From assembly GCA_049366715.1 (NCBI GenBank), contig JBMNCQ010000052.1, positions 62,001 to 126,000 on the forward strand: a DNA stretch of 64,000 nucleotides. Direction: 5' to 3'. Below are positions 62,475 to 64,000 of this stretch, piece by piece (position 1 is the first letter of the stretch; each line of letters begins with the position of its first letter). The notes below the pieces were generated by a model. That model was not told where the DNA came from. It worked only from the letters and a program-made list of their open reading frames with translations, and ran no database searches. The stretch is from JBMNCQ01 sp049366715. GTDB taxonomy: Bacteria; Bacillota; Peptococcia; Peptococcales; BICA1-8. Both the position numbers and the translations under genes were made by a program.

Positions 62475-63245
62475 CTATAATGTATAACCAAGATTATTTG
62501 ATATCGCATTAGCGCCTGCAATAACTAACTTAATGTACTTTTGCACGCTTTCCCCGAAGAAACGGGAATCATGACCTGAAATACTAACAGCAGCAATAAC
62601 TGCTCCTTCATGATTTCTGATTGGTGCTGCTACGGAGGCTACCCCATTCTCCCTTTCCCCCCTGGAAAAAGCAAAGCTCTGTTTTTTGATTTTTTCTAAT
62701 TCTTCCAGCAGAACTTCCCTGTCCATAATCGTATTTTCCGTATGCATTTTAATGTTTGCCGACCCGATCACTCTCTCGATTTCAGTGTCTTTTTCATTGG
62801 CCAGCAATAATTTTCCTGATGCACCGCAATAAAGGGGAAGTACGTCGCCAATAGATGATATCCTTCGTAAAACATGGTATCCTTCAACCTGCTCGATACA
62901 AACCCTGTCAAGGTTCCGCTTTACATACAAATTAATTGTTTCCCCGATTTTATCACGCATTTCTGTCATAACGGGTAACGCAACATCTTTTAAGCGGTAG
63001 TTTCTTAAAACAACACTGGATATCTTTAATAATTTTAATCCTAACTGATATTTACCGTTGTGCCCGTTCTGATCAACAAAACCCTTGCTCTCTAAGGTTG
63101 TCAATAACCTGTATACAGTGCTTTTGGGCAGCTTTAATTTTGCACTGAGTTCCATTAGAGAAAGCTGCGATTTTTCTTCAGAAAAGGCTAATAAAATATC
63201 CGCCGCTTTTTCAACCGACTTTACATGATCCGATTTTTTGTCCAT
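62475..63245 (-). CDS. IclR-family transcriptional regulator
   Basis: A 256-residue IclR regulator. The winged HTH (VEKAADILLAFSEE, LSLMELSAKLKLPKSTVYRLLTTL) is N-terminal; the effector domain ends with GVASVAAPIRNHEGAVIAAVSISG. It lies 18 bp upstream of the NifV-like gene in the same orientation, so it probably regulates this operon in response to a carbon metabolite. The ATG at 63245 follows AAAGGGGGAGAATCA; the longer frame is unsupported. Confidence 0.92.
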   Translation of the reverse strand: MDKKSDHVKSVEKAADILLAFSEEKSQLSLMELSAKLKLPKSTVYRLLTTLESKGFVDQNGHNGKYQLGLKLLKISSVVLRNYRLKDVALPVMTEMRDKIGETINLYVKRNLDRVCIEQVEGYHVLRRISSIGDVLPLYCGASGKLLLANEKDTEIERVIGSANIKMHTENTIMDREVLLEELEKIKKQSFAFSRGERENGVASVAAPIRNHEGAVIAAVSISGHDSRFFGESVQKYIKLVIAGANAISNNLGYTL

Positions 63246-63545
63246 TGATTCTCCCCCTTTCTTTTCCCGCATTATGGGAATTGATTTCCGTGATTCGGAA
63301 TGATATATTATATTCTCCATTTAAAGACGATATCCTTTTTATTATTTGATGTATACAATATTTTTCACAGAAATAAGCTCCGGAACCTCCCTTTTCTACT
63401 ACTAATCCCTCTTTACAGCAAGATATCGTATGTATACACACCGTTCTGGTCCGGCCGAAAACCTTGTTCTTAGATTATCGTTCCCATGATGTCCTCAGCT
63501 TTTCTCAGTTATTTCATCTTTTCCCGTTTCATCAGAGTTCCGACG

Positions 63546-63577
63546 AACAAAAAAAGAGTACAGCTCACTGTACTCTT
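63546..63577 (-). terminator. Terminator of the second NifV-like gene
   Basis: AAGAGTACAG/CTGTACTCTT, a 10-bp stem with a 4-nt loop, is followed on the minus strand by TTTTTTT. It lies 19 bp past the stop. The rest of the gap (63246-63545) holds only AT-rich promoter-like sequence for the IclR gene. Confidence 0.9.
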
Positions 63578-63595
63578 CAGCTCATACCATTATTT

Positions 63596-64000
63596 TCATT
63601 TTTCTGCCAAATATTCCTCATATAAGTAGATAAGTTCTTTATCAAAAAGAGATCTCTTGAGAGAAATACAAGTGTCTCTTATTTTAGCTAAAATCTTTTG
63701 CGCATCATCATCACTTATTTCCGTACCATATTCCCGGAATTTCTGTTTTACGGCAGCCGCACTGGAATGCTTGCCGATAATAATCTGTCTTTCCAGACCT
63801 ACTTCTTTCGGATCAAAAATATCATATGCGTAAGGACTCCGGGTTATCCCATCACTGTACCGGCCGGAATGGGTAAACATGTTGGATCCGACGATAGCTT
63901 TCCAGGCCGGGAGCTCTCTATTGGAGGCCTGAGCTACGTAATTGGATAATTCGGTAAAACGGGTTGTATTTAAACTAATCTTATAGTCCAATACATATTT
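63596..64000 (-). CDS. Second NifV-like synthase, 5' part outside the window, altered active-site motif
   Basis: The open frame continues through the window edge. The visible 134 residues align with the C-terminal third of the NifV-like protein at 61312-62457 (for example NYVAQASNRELPAWKAIVG and GLERQIIIGKHS). However, where that protein has HESGIHADG, this one reads HSGRYSDG, losing the second histidine and a residue. In this family that motif contributes catalytic residues, so the paralogue is either altered in activity or decaying; no frame break is visible. It has its own terminator. Confidence 0.75.
   Translation of the reverse strand, partial: KYVLDYKISLNTTRFTELSNYVAQASNRELPAWKAIVGSNMFTHSGRYSDGITRSPYAYDIFDPKEVGLERQIIIGKHSSAAAVKQKFREYGTEISDDDAQKILAKIRDTCISLKRSLFDKELIYLYEEYLAEK

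Overview
The window reads as chromosome of a Gram-positive, spore-forming, anaerobic member of the Clostridia (Peptococcaceae-like; species not identifiable from the sequence alone). Supports: RNA leaders typical of Firmicutes (an Ile T-box and a tandem glycine riboswitch), strong GGAGG ribosome sites with frequent GTG and TTG starts, the yggS-sepF-yggT-ylmH-divIVA-ileS division cluster, a YteA-type zinc-finger protein and a YIEGIA-family pair. Most genes lie on the minus strand.

Layout. 1-5.5 kb: truncated XRE regulator, LysR regulator, then (transcribed leftward) yteA-like, a membrane protein, lspA, rluD and pyrR. 5.8-16.3 kb: mixed genes, including yebC, an Lrp-LysE pair, a lipoprotein flanked by related ~116-bp repeats, and a DUF711/ACT pair. 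16.3-30.1 kb: an amino-acid catabolism island. It holds an aldehyde dehydrogenase behind an orphan riboswitch-like leader, a P5C dehydrogenase (pruA), a five-gene flavin/iron-sulfur dehydrogenase resembling the archaeal dye-linked L-proline dehydrogenase, a complete branched-chain-type ABC importer (livJHMGF) and a sigma-54 activator. A -24/-12 promoter and a pair of matching palindromes tie the activator to the dehydrogenase operon.

30.5-43.9 kb: metals and membranes. A CadC-like ArsR regulator, a YIEGIA pair, a CadA-type P-type ATPase with an ArsR-type operator, small helical or membrane proteins, a transposase remnant, a C39-like protein and a 1610-residue protein fusing two P-type ATPases. 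44.1-48.8 kb: the glycine-cleavage operon gcvT-gcvH-gcvPA-gcvPB under a tandem glycine riboswitch with a terminator. 49.4-58.2 kb: ileS with its T-box and the divIVA/ylmH/yggT/proC/sepF/yggS cluster. 58.4-64 kb: an IclR regulator, a NifV-like (homo)citrate synthase, aconitase and NAD-type isocitrate dehydrogenase operon, plus the 3' part of a second NifV-like gene that has lost a conserved histidine-rich motif.

Taken together, the organism appears to import and oxidise amino acids (proline to glutamate, glycine to C1 units) and to make 2-oxoglutarate through a NifV-like citrate synthase arm. The strongest candidate for something undescribed is the leader at 16.37-16.72 kb: a consensus promoter, a perfect 10-bp closing stem whose 3' strand is shared with an intrinsic terminator, and a second terminator in series, matching no riboswitch class I recognise.
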